NCBI RefSeq assembly: GCF_028502605.1
Contig: NC_079232.1
Location: 6,510,001-6,574,000, forward strand
Direction of reading: 5' to 3'
From: Trichoderma breve
Lineage: Eukaryota > Ascomycota > Sordariomycetes > Hypocreales > Hypocreaceae
DNA length: 64,000 nt
Positions 24,314 to 35,560 of the stretch are shown here, in pieces. The notes beneath the pieces are model-generated. The model was given only the letters and a program-made list of their open reading frames with translations. It was not told the origin of the DNA and ran no database searches. Made by a program: the position numbers and the translations under genes. Position 1 is the first letter of the stretch; each line of letters starts with the position of its first letter.

Positions 24314-25640
24314 GGTTCCGACGAGGGGCCGCCCAGGGCCGATGTTGACAGAATGCACGAATTAAAAGTTGTAGATCATAAGAGCCTCGCAATAAAGGGC
24401 TGCAGAATAGAGAATGCGAGAGAAGAGAAGAAAGAAATAGCAAAACTAGTACAAAGGAGGAAAAGATGAAGTCGTGTTCAAGGGCCGATGTAGCCTCGTG
24501 GCATAATTGGTTTCTGGGGAGTGCCAAAGGTTGAATAACAAGCTCAGCCTCGTTCGTATTGAACAATTGACAGGTCCATTGTACGTACTTTGCACGTTTT
24601 GGGTTTAGCGGGTGGTATTTATCACACTACCTAGGAGGCACTTTCCAGTGGCTGAGGGCTGTTGGGAGAGGCAGGAGCAAGGGCAGGATGTAAGACGTAA
24701 ACTCTGTTGCAAGCGGTGCCTTCCTGAACGTGAAGCGAGAAGCGAGATTTCCATCCCACAAGAAGAAAAATTTCCATCCTGCTCAATTTATTCTCTTCTC
24801 AATTATTCTTCTTCCTCTCCATTGAAATTCAAAGAGCTCTCGTTCAGTGGGTTTTCCAATCGATTCAATGCGGTCATCTCGATACCAGGGATTGACGGCG
24901 CCCGAGCCTGGAGGGTGCTGTAATAACAGGCCTCAGCACTGTGCATACAATTGGTGAGCCCTCTGAACAGCAGTTTCTTTTATCTTCTCTTCTTTTTTCT
25001 CTTCTTTTTTGGTAAATCACATCCGTACTTCTTCTTACCGTGGAATCACTTCTAGGAGCACCATCAATCTTCTCTCCATTGAGAAATACAGGCCTTCATT
25101 TGTGCTTTGACAATTCCTTCGGGTTGACAAGCACAGCGTTGCCAGCGGGAGAATAGCAGACTGAGCCACAGCATCACACTGCCGCCCTTTCAGATCCATG
25201 GATGTTTTTCTCACACATCTGCTTTTGCAACATCCTTTTCTTCTTCTTCTCTTCTTCTTTATCTCACTCTCTTACTCATTCCACTGAGCTTTCACCCGTC
25301 GTCATGCTCCATCGGCTATGACATTATATGGTATGACTGCCCTTTCTCCGACTCTACTCGCACCTCACTAACCAGGATCAAAGAAACAACCTTTCGGTCC
25401 TGTCGCTTCTCACGCAGAGGCATGCCCATCAAGTGTCTGCTCTGACCAACCATTGGACAACATGACGTTTATTTTTCTTCAACCCTACACAAAGGCCATC
25501 TGTCCTGATGTACGTTGCCCTCTCCTCCTATTACTCTTGGAGGAGAGTGCTGACAGGTAGTGGTGCAAATAGACATTGGCATGATGCTGCCTCTCCTTGT
25601 CCACAGTCTGTGATGCTCAACACATCAACACATTGAGGCA
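24314..25640. other. Golgin upstream region, no gene seen
   Basis: 1.3 kb of T/C-rich sequence with no supported ORF. It holds the golgin promoter at the left end. The remainder grades into the decayed repeat family to the right. Confidence 0.45.
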
Positions 25641-26700
25641 ATGATCCACCGCTTTTGCAGAAACCCACAACGCAGACGCCAGCTCAACTCTGGCCGCCAG
25701 CTCCTCCATCCTACACATCAAAAGCACGGACAAGATTCTGTGATACACTTGAAGCAGCAGTGCTTGCAAAATAGTGGCAGCCTGGTACACGCCCTCCGCG
25801 GTCACGATAGACTATTCAAGGCTCACAGTAATGTCCTACGCCGGCCTTTGGTCGTCCAGAGTGGCTTACTGCCACACAACCTTCATCCCTTTTGAGGAGC
25901 GCTTCAAATGATGAGCGTACTGAACAGCAGCATGGCAGTGCTTTCAACGAAATGAATGGCAAGTCCTCATCGCAATGGTTGCGACGTCTTAGCAACAACG
26001 CATCGGCTCCCAAACGCAAGCCCAGTATCGGAAGAAAGCTGCATGATGAGATCATGAAGAGTTTTCCTCGGCCTATCGGGCTCACGGTAATGTCCTACGT
26101 TGGCGCATCTGGAATGACCAGATGCGCCAGGCTGTCGACGTGAGTAACATTGAATACTTTGTTTGGGAAGCCAATGGCTGACTGCTCAATAGCAATTGAT
26201 TGCTCGGTTGGATAATAAGAAGAAGGAGATTTTCAACCTTGTCGATACGTATCAGAAAAATGGACAAGATTCTGTGCAACACTTGAAGCAGCAATGTTTG
26301 CAAGATAGTGACGGACCGTCCAGCACGTCACGGTAATGTCCTACGGCGGTGCCTGCAAGATAGCGACGGCCTGATACAGGATTCACAGAGGTTGCTTCCC
26401 CTACGCAGAGCTGGCTTCATGATCTGTCTTCGACCATCCAAATTTTACTTCATCAATTGGGAAATCTCGGTTGCCCATCACGCCATTCACCATATTTTTC
26501 CCATTCCACTCCATTGACTGACCGACTCCAATTCACTCGGTTTTCCGTCTGCCGTTCTTTTCGTCACTCATTTGTCACGGTAATGTCCTACGCCTGAAGC
26601 AACAATGTTTACAAGATAGTGGCAGCTTGATGCAAACCTTCCACAACGATGGTAGGTCGCCGTCCAACACGTCACGGTAACGTCCTACAGTCAAAGACAA
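25641..26700 (+). pseudogene. Decayed tandem copies of an unknown small gene family
   Basis: The 17-bp motif CACGGTAATGTCCTACG or a close variant occurs five times (25824, 26083, 26329, 26576, 26673) and encodes HGNVLR in one frame. A second block, LKQQCLQDSG, occurs at 25728-25784, 26262-26311, 26593-26630 and, in part, 26351-26378. Differences between copies are largely synonymous (CAG/CAA, TGC/TGT, TTG/TTA, AAT/AAC), so the copies derive from a coding ancestor. The fullest copy reads HGNVLRWRIWNDQMRQAVD, a 53-bp intron (26140-26192, GTGAGT...AATAG), then QLIARLDNKKKEIFNLVD and the LKQQCLQDSD block. Frames break between copies and two copies end in PSNTSR or PSSTSR plus TAA. I do not recognise the family. 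The helix-rich segment could form a coiled coil. Confidence 0.55.
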
Positions 26701-26951
26701 ATCGGCAGAGAATTTCAGCAAAGCAATGAAAGCTCGATGCCAAGCATACCTCAACTTTTGAATCATATGTAAAGCTGTGAGATAGACATAGGAGATTGGC
26801 ACATTGGCGTGTAAGATAGTGATTAATAAAGCGCTTGGTCTATACATCACGAACAGAGGAAAACTCAAAGAAATGAATCTTCATATATTGTGATTGATGC
26901 GGTCCCAGGGATTGACACCCCTGCAGCAAGTGATTACCCTTCCATCTCCCC

Positions 26952-28069
26952 TCATATGTTGGAATACGTGAGAATCATGGAAGAAGAAACATATCTGGCT
27001 TCAATAAAGTCCCATGCTGTACCATCTTCTTTCTGCTCAATCAAGCATTTTCCATCTCCCGATATGGCAACCTGGGACAACTCGTCGCCGTGCTTCATCA
27101 GCAGGATGTAACCACCATCCTCGTGCCTCTCTGTCGTGAAATACCCGTCCATATTCTGGAAAAAATTGTGAGCGCGTTGGATCGAGATTTTACCCTGACC
27201 GTCGTGATGGAGATTTGTGCCCGTGACACTATTGCAAAAGGTGTGCCAACCGCTTCTTTTGACGCAGTGCCAAAAGGAGCCACCCCCTAGAGTAGGCTTC
27301 TCTAGGAGTCTCAACTCTCCGTTTTCAACCGTTAAGATATAGTGTGGCTCCGTTCTTGTTCGAATCATGAAATATCTGCCTGCCTTCGGATGATATTCCA
27401 GCGATTTAATCATGCTATTCGGAGCCATGGTGTTCACGCCGTTGACGACAATTTCTGAAACGATAGAAAAAGTAGTTGCCAGTGCAGGGCAGTCTTCTTC
27501 GAGTCTTATGGCAGCGGTGGATTCAGTTCTTATAGTAGCGTTCGGTGGAACACTTATGGCAAGAGTCGGTTCAGGTTGTATGGCAACGGCCGACTCGATG
27601 ACTGCTTGGCCCCCGATTCCACTGATGGCCTGTTGCTCTTTTCGCCTCGCAGCACGACTTCGAAGAGTATCCATTCGCTCCTGATCTTTTCTTGAGAGCT
27701 TTCCTTTCTTAAATTTCCTCGCTTCTAAGGCAGCTAGCTCTTGCTTTTCAGAGACGATGATTGCTTGCATCTCTTCTTCCTGAGACGCCTGCTTCATTTG
27801 ACGGGAGATTTCATTATCCACTTCTTCTCCTTCTCCCGTCTTTTCCTCTTCAATAACCACTTGCACTTGTCTTCCTTTGTTGAAAGAAGGCTCACCGACA
27901 GAAATAGTCGCTGCTGGCTGTGGAGCTTGTACTTGCGCTTTGCCTACATCTTATGTTCAATTCCATTAACTGCAGTGTTCTAGGGGCCCCAGTGGAGATA
28001 GAAAGTGTCCGTACCTATCTGCGGATGATCTTTAGGGCCGTTTATATCCCAAGCAACTGTCGCCGACAT
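26952..28069 (-). CDS. Coiled-coil protein with C-terminal fascin/beta-trefoil-like domain
   Basis: Two exons (28069-28015, 27943-26952; 71-bp intron) encode 348 residues. The ATG at 28069 gives MSATVAWDINGPKDHPQIG, and the splice joins it in frame to KAQVQAPQP. Residues about 65-125 are charged and helical (EKQELAALEARKFKKGK...) and probably form a coiled coil. The last ~130 residues form a compact domain with RYFMIRTRTEPHYILTVENG, FWHCVKRSGWHTFCNSVTG, LHHDGQGK and GGYILLMKHGDELSQVAI. Its repeated aromatic, Gly and His pattern matches a domain that I recall from many Sordariomycete proteins of fascin-like or ricin-trefoil type. No signal peptide is seen, so it is probably cytoplasmic. Function is unknown; carbohydrate, lipid or actin binding are all possible. 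It lies next to the decayed repeat family. Confidence 0.7.
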
Positions 28070-31000
28070 GTTGAAGATGTGAAAGCACTGGATGGCTCGC
28101 CCGTCAATAGAAGCTTTTGGCGAAGGGTGCAGAAGTGATGCCATTTTATGGCCTCCTGATGGGCATAGGCGCCCATTTTAACTCTCTCAATTCGATTCAA
28201 CTTCGATGGCAGGGAATAGATGTTGGCGCCGGGAAGAAGCGAAACATGCGGGAGGCCGACGAGATTTGGTTCTAGGCGGCGGGGTTTCGAACGAAGTTGG
28301 TAGCCGTATGCAAGGTGGTAAACAGCCTGCTAACGTGTAGCCGTAAAGTCGATATCTTCCAGTAGAGCGTGTAGCATCCGATGCCTATCGCATGAGGATG
28401 TTCGTACTAAACACACAGAGGGTTAGTCAATGGTCCTCGTTGAAGGTGGGGTTGAGGGTGTCCAGAAGGCTCTACTGCCTCCAGGGGAGAAGCAATGGGA
28501 GAGTAGAACGAGGAGGGGATGGCGTTGGCCATGGAGGTATGCGCGTGCGGTCGATGCAGGTGCGCGCACTCTCTTTCTTGGATCTGAGAAGGGCAAGAAG
28601 ATCAAGATGCTCTAGGTAGTATAGATAGATGGGCAGTGGATGCCTTGCCAATAAGGTATTTTGATGTCAGAGAGAGCTATAGTGGGATATCTTGGTTATC
28701 GCTCGATAATTGGAAGCTAGGGGCGACCACCCAGGACATGGCAACAGGATTAAGAGCACATGTAGGAAGCAGATATGAACATCTACTCTCGCCGATGTTT
28801 GAACACGCAGTTGGCTAAAAATATCAAAGATGTATTCCATTTCCTATCATTGATGGCAAGGTAAATATTCGCGATAAATGAACAACATGTTGACTTTCGT
28901 AGAAGAGTGTAGGTTAGTGCTTCAGAGATGCCCCATCTCCATACCGAAGGTAAGTAGGTAGCTTTGGGAAAGTTTGCCCAAAACTCCAGTTGATTCCTTC
29001 AAGATCCCTGTCGAGAAAGAGCAACAAATCTACGAGCGCGATACGTTCAATCATCGTCTATACAATATTTGGGTTTAACACGGTGCTGCTATTCGAGAGA
29101 CGATTGACCGCTCGATATCATATAAGAAAACTACTACCGCTGCCTTGTCCTCTAATTCCTCTAATGGTAGATCGACAAAGTCGGCTGAAGCGACTCCATA
29201 CATACAATATTTTACCGGAAAATCCATTTGATCTTTAGATGCCGCCAAGTCATTTACAGTCTACAAATATAGAGTGGCAGAGGCACAATTGCCCTTCTTA
29301 CCACTGGCAACCTATAATGAGAATGCGAACGCGTGCAAAGCCCCAGCGAAAGAGTTCCAATATCAGTACCTAGGCAGGAATCAATGATTTTTTCTATTAT
29401 CTTCTATGCTCATTGTTAAAAATCATAAACCTGGGGCGCGGTAAGCGCTGGCTCCGCACAGCTTTCCTTTCTCTACGAGTTACACACAGTTCGGACTCGC
29501 CGTTGGGGTAATCATGGCACAGCATTTTGCGGTTCATGAGATACAACGTCATGTCGAGTTCGCGAGGAGCTTTGTATGGATACCTGCCTCATGCCGGGCG
29601 AGTGATTGCTTCCAACAAAATTACATGCGCGCATGTTAGTGGCGGCTACTTTCCAACTACAACAGATTTGAGACTGGTGGCTGGCGACCAGGAAGCAAAT
29701 GACATGCTGTCTCTGTGCTTCTTGACGTCAGATGAACCAAAACTTGGCATGTTTTGTGCTAGAATACAAGTTGATGCCACTGGTCTACATTCTCTAAGTG
29801 TCCCAAGGAAAGAAATGGCGATGTAGTGTTCATGGAGGCATGGTGTAGTGAACTGGTTGTTTTCAACTGGACTGGTGTACTCGGCGGCGAATCTACGAAA
29901 AAGGACTACTACTCGTTGCCAATGTTGAGTCCTGATAGAGAGAATCACGTTGTGTATCCTGCCTATTCCATCCAGCAACAGCCTGGTGTTTTCCAAAGAG
30001 CAGTGGCGGGTGGATGGGTGCCGCAACCGGAGAACGTGTCTCAGGTGAATACACGCAGCATTGACCATCGTGCTCGCAGCCGGGGAAAAAGCAAAGAGAG
30101 GCGTCGTGTGTATCTGTAAGTTGGTGAGGGGTATTGCCAATGGCATGTCTCTGCCTCGCAATATAATCTGCCAGCAAAGCAAAACTGCCGGCTGAGCCAA
30201 TCGAACGGCCTGCGTGTACAGGGATCGACAGCCTCAGCGGAAGCGCTCGTGGTCGTGGTTGGCGGTTCAACAAGCTCACCGGTCCGGCTTGCAGCAATCT
30301 CGGCTAACCGACTGCGACTGTGGTGTGTTGTGAATGGATCACGATAGACTGCCGATTGGGCTGGTTTCTTAGCAAGGCAAGTTGGGGGAGGCATGTTGGC
30401 TTGTGAATGTGCAAACACGTACTTCGTACAGCAACCAGCAGTTCCATCGCGATCCCACCACCAGATGTAGTTGTCATTGGGCGAATAACAATGCAGCGCT
30501 TTGTAAGTGCATGGCAGCCTCGAGCACAAAGCAAAACAAGGGCAGCCACCATGCGAAGGAGCCTGAAATCCTGACGGTTGGGCATCTGGGCAGGTAGGGT
30601 CGGCTCAGGTGAATTAGACAAACTGGGGGGATCCCAGGCCAAAAGCCCGGCCGGTCAAGCCATATCTGCAGCCTTGAAGCAACTATCGAGTCGCACAGAG
30701 TCGGGAGAAGTGCTTTTTGTGGCTGCTGTAAGAAGCAGGGAGGAGGAGACTTTGTCTTGACCGCCGAAAAGGAGAAAGTGAACGATGCAGGTCGTCAGCC
30801 AGGTTTCCTTTTTGTAGTGAGTGAGACAGAGAGAGACACACGATGATGGTTAGTGGCCGTTGCAATCAAGCAGGTTTCACGGTAGACTTAGCGAGTTGAC
30901 AAGGAAGCAAGTCGGAGATTTTTCGAGAGCTTGATTGCTACCTTATTCCTTGGTATGAACTGGTTCAAAATACGGTGAGATTCAATCTCTTTTTGATTTA

Positions 31001-32206
31001 GCAGCCAAGAATCGAGATCGAGATGACTCTAGAATCAGAGTCTAGATCTGGTTACTGTATGTATGATAATGCCTGTATTCCACCTTCCTCGTAACAATGC
31101 TCGGTACTCGCAAAGAGAACAAGCGACTCAACGTGCGGATTTACGTCACAAGCGGGCTGATTGGCGAGACTCCTGCACTGTGTTGTCGCTCCTTCCTGCT
31201 CCCTTGCATCGAGACCTTCCCACTCTTGCCACACCTCGACCAGGCGCGGTCGGAGCAGATTCTCCGAAGATGAGCCTATCCAATCAATTGCTGCACAGCT
31301 GCGGGGGGCTGAAACGGGCTCCACCGGCGCGCGGGTCTTTCCTTGTCCACTAAGGCAGGCGCAAAGTATCGAGTAACCCGGTTCTTTGCCTTTACAAAAG
31401 GTACCTGCGGAAGCAACCAAGACACACGCCCTTAGTACGTACAGCTCTAATGTCCAGTCCAGTTTAATTCAGTCCAGTGCAGTTCGCTTGATTTTCGTTC
31501 GATTTTGGTTCCCGCTGGTTTAGTTACAGGTAGTTGGTGGGTGATGCCGCTGCTACAGTACCATAGCCGTAGCTTATTTTGCTAGTCCTCCCGTCGTTGC
31601 GTGTAAGCCGGAGAGTTGGCATCTCAGCTAATATATCGCTAATCTAAACGGTCAGCATGGGGGAGCATCCTGAGAAAAATGACAATCAATCAGCGATATA
31701 TTCCGTCCCATATCCGGCGTCCGGCTCTCACGCGAGTTTGCACCGATTCTTTCTCGTCCAGCTGCCGCCAATGTTCGTGTCTCTCGTCCTAGAGTGTGAA
31801 AACCAGCACACTCTCCTCGCAAGCCTCTTCTCTTCTCACACCCCCTCTCGAGACGGCTACCTACCTATCAGATCCCATGGCAGTTATTGCAGTGCATATC
31901 TAGCTTGGCGCTGAGGCTGAAATGTTTGTGCAGCTGCAGCCAGCCACATACTGACCGGCAGCCTTGCTCGCTTTTCGTTGCTTTTTCATTTTTCCAGTAC
32001 TCGGGGGCATCCCGTCCTCGCGATCAGCTTCGAGTCTGGTCTCGTTGTCTCCCCCTCTTTCTTTTATATTTGGACATGGTACTGTTCTTGTATTCTCCCG
32101 TCTTTGGTCTTGCTCCTCTCCTGACATTGTTTCCTGCATAGACTCTGTCTACTATCATACGGGTGACCACACCCTGTTTTCTGCGCCGAACTCTCGCCTC
32201 TTTGAC
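28070..32206. other. 4.1-kb region with no supported gene
   Basis: Many short ORFs, none with a domain. The longest clean one is 29527-29826 (+, about 97 residues from the ATG at 29536), with nothing recognisable. The right end, with CT-rich sequence around 31830-32100, is probably the promoter and leader of the F-box/ankyrin gene. Confidence 0.45.
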
Positions 32207-34282
32207 ATGCTAGCCCCAGGCATGATGGAAGAAGACACAATCACCGTGGAAGGAAGCAGCAGAATCAACATGCTCACGGGGAAAAGCGAATGCACAATGG
32301 AGGAGACGAACAGAAAACCTGCGCTGCTTCGCATTCCAAATGAAATCATCGGACAGATCGGAGCATACCTCGAAGAAAAGGGCGATATTGCTGCTTTCGT
32401 GAGGACATGCCGTCTCTTCAACGTCATGTTTGGCGATGTTTTATACCAGCGAGATCAGATGTATCATAAGTACAAGCAAGATTCCTGCCTCACGTGGGCC
32501 GCCAACCGGGACAAGGTAGACACCCTTAAGAGAGCTATCAAAGCCGGCATCCGCTTGAAAGACCACCCATATCTCATTTTCGTTGTCTCGTGCACTGGAA
32601 GCCCCAAATGCGCTGAGCTGGTGCTGTCGACTCCTGGAATCAACCCAATGGCTGAAGACGATCGAGGGTGGACACCCATCACCCTCGCTGCTAGCTTTGG
32701 GCACGCCAACATTGTCAAGAAGTTGGTAGAGCATGGAGCTAGCTGTACAGCGCTTACAAGCTTTGGCTGGTCACCCATCAGCGTGGCCTGTTGCCGTGGG
32801 AGCCTCGGCGTTGCGAAGCTCTTGTTAGACGAGTATGGCGTGTCGATGGAGGGCGATTACGGGATCAACTGGTCAGCGCTGAGGTCGGCCGCTACTTTCG
32901 GCCACGCAGACATCCTGACCTATCTTCTCAAACGAGGGGCTGATCCAACCCCCGAGGCGGGTGGTTGGAGTTGTCTGCACATAGCAGCTGATGGCGGACA
33001 CACCGAGGCAGTACAAGTGCTTCTTGGCCACGGTTTCAACCCTTCAGCTGTTGCAGACGAAAACGGCTGGACTCCCTTAACCCTTGCCGCCGACAAAGGA
33101 CATTACGATACAGTTGAGCTGCTATTGGATCGAGGTGTTAATACCGAGCAGAGATGTACCAATCGATGGACAGCTCTCTGCATGGCTGCAAACCGCGGCG
33201 ACCTGAGAATGGCCATGCTCCTGGTTAGCCGTGGAGCAGATGTCATGGCCAAGGCCGTCGGTGGGTGGAGTCCTATAACACTGGCTGCCACAAATGGCCA
33301 CCTGGATATAGTCAATCTATTGCTCGCCTACGGGGCTGACATTCATATGAAGACCCTGTCGGGTTGGACGCCGCTCATGGCAGCTTCGGACGGCGGCCAC
33401 GCCTCACTGGCCAACATCCTCCTCATCTGCGGAGCTGATGTGCGGAACAGCAGCACAACAGGGTGGAATTCTTTGATTTGCGCTGCAGATGGCCGTCACT
33501 TGCAGACCTCGAGGATCCTCTTAAGCCACGGTGCCGATATCATGGCTACCACTATCGCAGGTTATACCCCAGGTATCAGAGCAGCCTATGCAGGAAGTTA
33601 CCGTCTGTTGAACATATTTCTCAAGACGAAGGGTTTCCGGCTTGATCACCTGGATACCCTAGGTCGCTCGGCATTCTTCCACGCCGCGATGCGAGGGCAC
33701 ACAAAGGTAATCAAGAGGCTATTACCCTTGACCAGCATGGCCAACGCGAGAGACAAGTTTGGGTCGACTCCCATCTTCGCGGCTGCTAGAAACGGACACC
33801 GCAAAGTGGTGGAGCTTCTCATCAACGAAGGTTTTGCAGATTTTGCCGAGAGAGACTTTCTGAACTGCACTCTTTTTGCCCACGCCCAGCGATCTAATAG
33901 GAGGCAGTTTGTCAAGTACCTCAAGAGGCACGCCAAGCAAGCCAACATCCCCATCTGGCTGGAGGATCCGGCGGGCAAAAAGACACAGCACAGGTGGGAT
34001 CACGCAACATGCCACTGCAACGTCTGCGGCCGAGCCAGTGTCCATGTGGAGCAGGCGTATGTCTGCGAAGACTGCAACGGCGGCATGGTGCTTTGCGCGG
34101 AATGTATCAACGCGGGCCAGACGTGTAATAACATCAACCACATTTGGACCGCGCATCATTGTATGTGGAACGACGACTTTGGCTGGACGCCGCCTTATTG
34201 TTTGGCCGATGCCAATTTACGCAAGATTATTGAAGTTGATGATAATGGGGATGCACTTACAGATGTGGAAGAGGAAGTATAG
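32207..34282 (+). CDS. F-box, ankyrin-repeat and Cys/His-rich (ZZ/RING-like) protein
   Basis: A single exon encodes 691 residues. An F-box-like segment starts near residue 42 (LLRIPNEIIGQIGAYLEEKG, then FVRTCRLFN). About twelve ankyrin repeats follow, with the pattern GW(T/S)PLxLAAxxGHxxIVxxLLxxGAD. The C-terminal part has paired cysteines and histidines: CHCNVCG, YVCEDC, LCAECINAGQTC and HHC. This resembles a ZZ- or RING-type zinc-binding module. F-box proteins recruit substrates to SCF ubiquitin ligases, and ankyrin repeats would bind the target. A zinc module in the same chain is a less usual combination. The frame is open upstream to 31964 but only from a TTG, so the first ATG (32207) was taken. 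It lies in a gene-poor, accessory-looking stretch. Confidence 0.82.
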   Translation: MLAPGMMEEDTITVEGSSRINMLTGKSECTMEETNRKPALLRIPNEIIGQIGAYLEEKGDIAAFVRTCRLFNVMFGDVLYQRDQMYHKYKQDSCLTWAANRDKVDTLKRAIKAGIRLKDHPYLIFVVSCTGSPKCAELVLSTPGINPMAEDDRGWTPITLAASFGHANIVKKLVEHGASCTALTSFGWSPISVACCRGSLGVAKLLLDEYGVSMEGDYGINWSALRSAATFGHADILTYLLKRGADPTPEAGGWSCLHIAADGGHTEAVQVLLGHGFNPSAVADENGWTPLTLAADKGHYDTVELLLDRGVNTEQRCTNRWTALCMAANRGDLRMAMLLVSRGADVMAKAVGGWSPITLAATNGHLDIVNLLLAYGADIHMKTLSGWTPLMAASDGGHASLANILLICGADVRNSSTTGWNSLICAADGRHLQTSRILLSHGADIMATTIAGYTPGIRAAYAGSYRLLNIFLKTKGFRLDHLDTLGRSAFFHAAMRGHTKVIKRLLPLTSMANARDKFGSTPIFAAARNGHRKVVELLINEGFADFAERDFLNCTLFAHAQRSNRRQFVKYLKRHAKQANIPIWLEDPAGKKTQHRWDHATCHCNVCGRASVHVEQAYVCEDCNGGMVLCAECINAGQTCNNINHIWTAHHCMWNDDFGWTPPYCLADANLRKIIEVDDNGDALTDVEEEV

Positions 34283-35560
34283 AGGAAGGCAATAACGTTG
34301 ACAACAATGATGGTGCTACTGATGAAGTTATGATTATGGGAAATTGATTCTAAAAGACAGAGGAGGATCTATTTGATATAGATACACACATACGTTATAT
34401 AACAAAGCCAGCTACGTTAAGAATGTCAGCACAGAGGGTTTGTATCTAGAGCGAAATAGGAGTTGAAAATTATTTAGTTTTTTGTTATGTTTTTATTTAT
34501 TTGTTTGTTTTCTTTGATTCATCACTTTGACATCATGTCACAGCTGATAAGAAAAATCTCGGTGTTGCTTTTCTTGGAATCAATTGACTTGTCAGATGGG
34601 CATTATGCAAGATCCAAGACCCTGATTATCTTAGCGTGCGTGAGATGCCCCGATCGGCCAACGCGCGGAGGGTGCCTGGCATTGATTGAAACGAGGATGG
34701 CGTTTCAAGGGTTACATTTTTAATACCGCCGGCAGAATACGAAGAAGCATCCATCAACCGGACAACAGGTGTTATTACACGAGTACCTCCCGAGGTACCG
34801 CTATTAAAAGAAGAGACGAATTGTGGCGCATTTGGGTTATTCAAGGTTGTTGTTATTCTAAATCTAACCATTTCGCTGTCAAGCACTAAATTACATCAAT
34901 CAAGACCTGGACTTTTGCTACCGAAACCTGATGGCTAATATGCAGTCACAGTACTCTAGAATATTAATATAGCACTACAGGTAGGTACCTAGTAGGTAGA
35001 TTTCGATATATCAGGCTGTACTCTGTACCAACCAAATTGATGGCATGACCTCCCTCCAACTGGAAGGTCACTGGCCTGTGGCTTGCCATCTGGGGTAGCT
35101 GCTGCACGCGCTGTGGCTCAGCACTCCGAACTGCCAGTCAATCGCTAAATCCTCCCCCACCTGCCTGTGGCGCGCGTCTCCCACCTGCCCAATGAAGTCA
35201 CCACGAGCTCATTTCAGCCTCTGTGTCCACACTAGCCAAAAGGTACTTCTTCGTCCTGCCGGAGCTACTCGCTAGGCCCAAGTCACTCCGTTCGTCGTGC
35301 CTCTCTGTCTCGTGCTTCTCCTCTGCGAGGGCTCACGAGGCTTCAACCAGCCCCAACTCTGTCTTTGCTTGCGGCTGTGCCGTTGCAGAGTCTCAACTTC
35401 AGCCTCGTGCTTACCTGACAGCTCCTTGCTGAACCCCCTTTTCCCACGCCCTCAGCTTGCACCCTGTCTCGTTCCCTGGAGAACCACGGGCCTGCTTTGA
35501 CAACAATTCCAATTCCAAACCTCACTAGACTCTCCTTTACTCCTTAAACAGCTGCCTGCC
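34283..35560. other. Intergenic, upstream of the lunapark gene
   Basis: 1.3 kb without a supported gene. It holds the 3' side of the ankyrin gene and the promoter and leader of the lunapark gene. The left half is A/T-rich; the right half (35040-35550) is C/T-rich. Confidence 0.5.

Noticed and set aside
31964..32206. N-terminal extension of the F-box/ankyrin protein
   Set aside because: Only a TTG start is available and the sequence looks like a C/T-rich leader.
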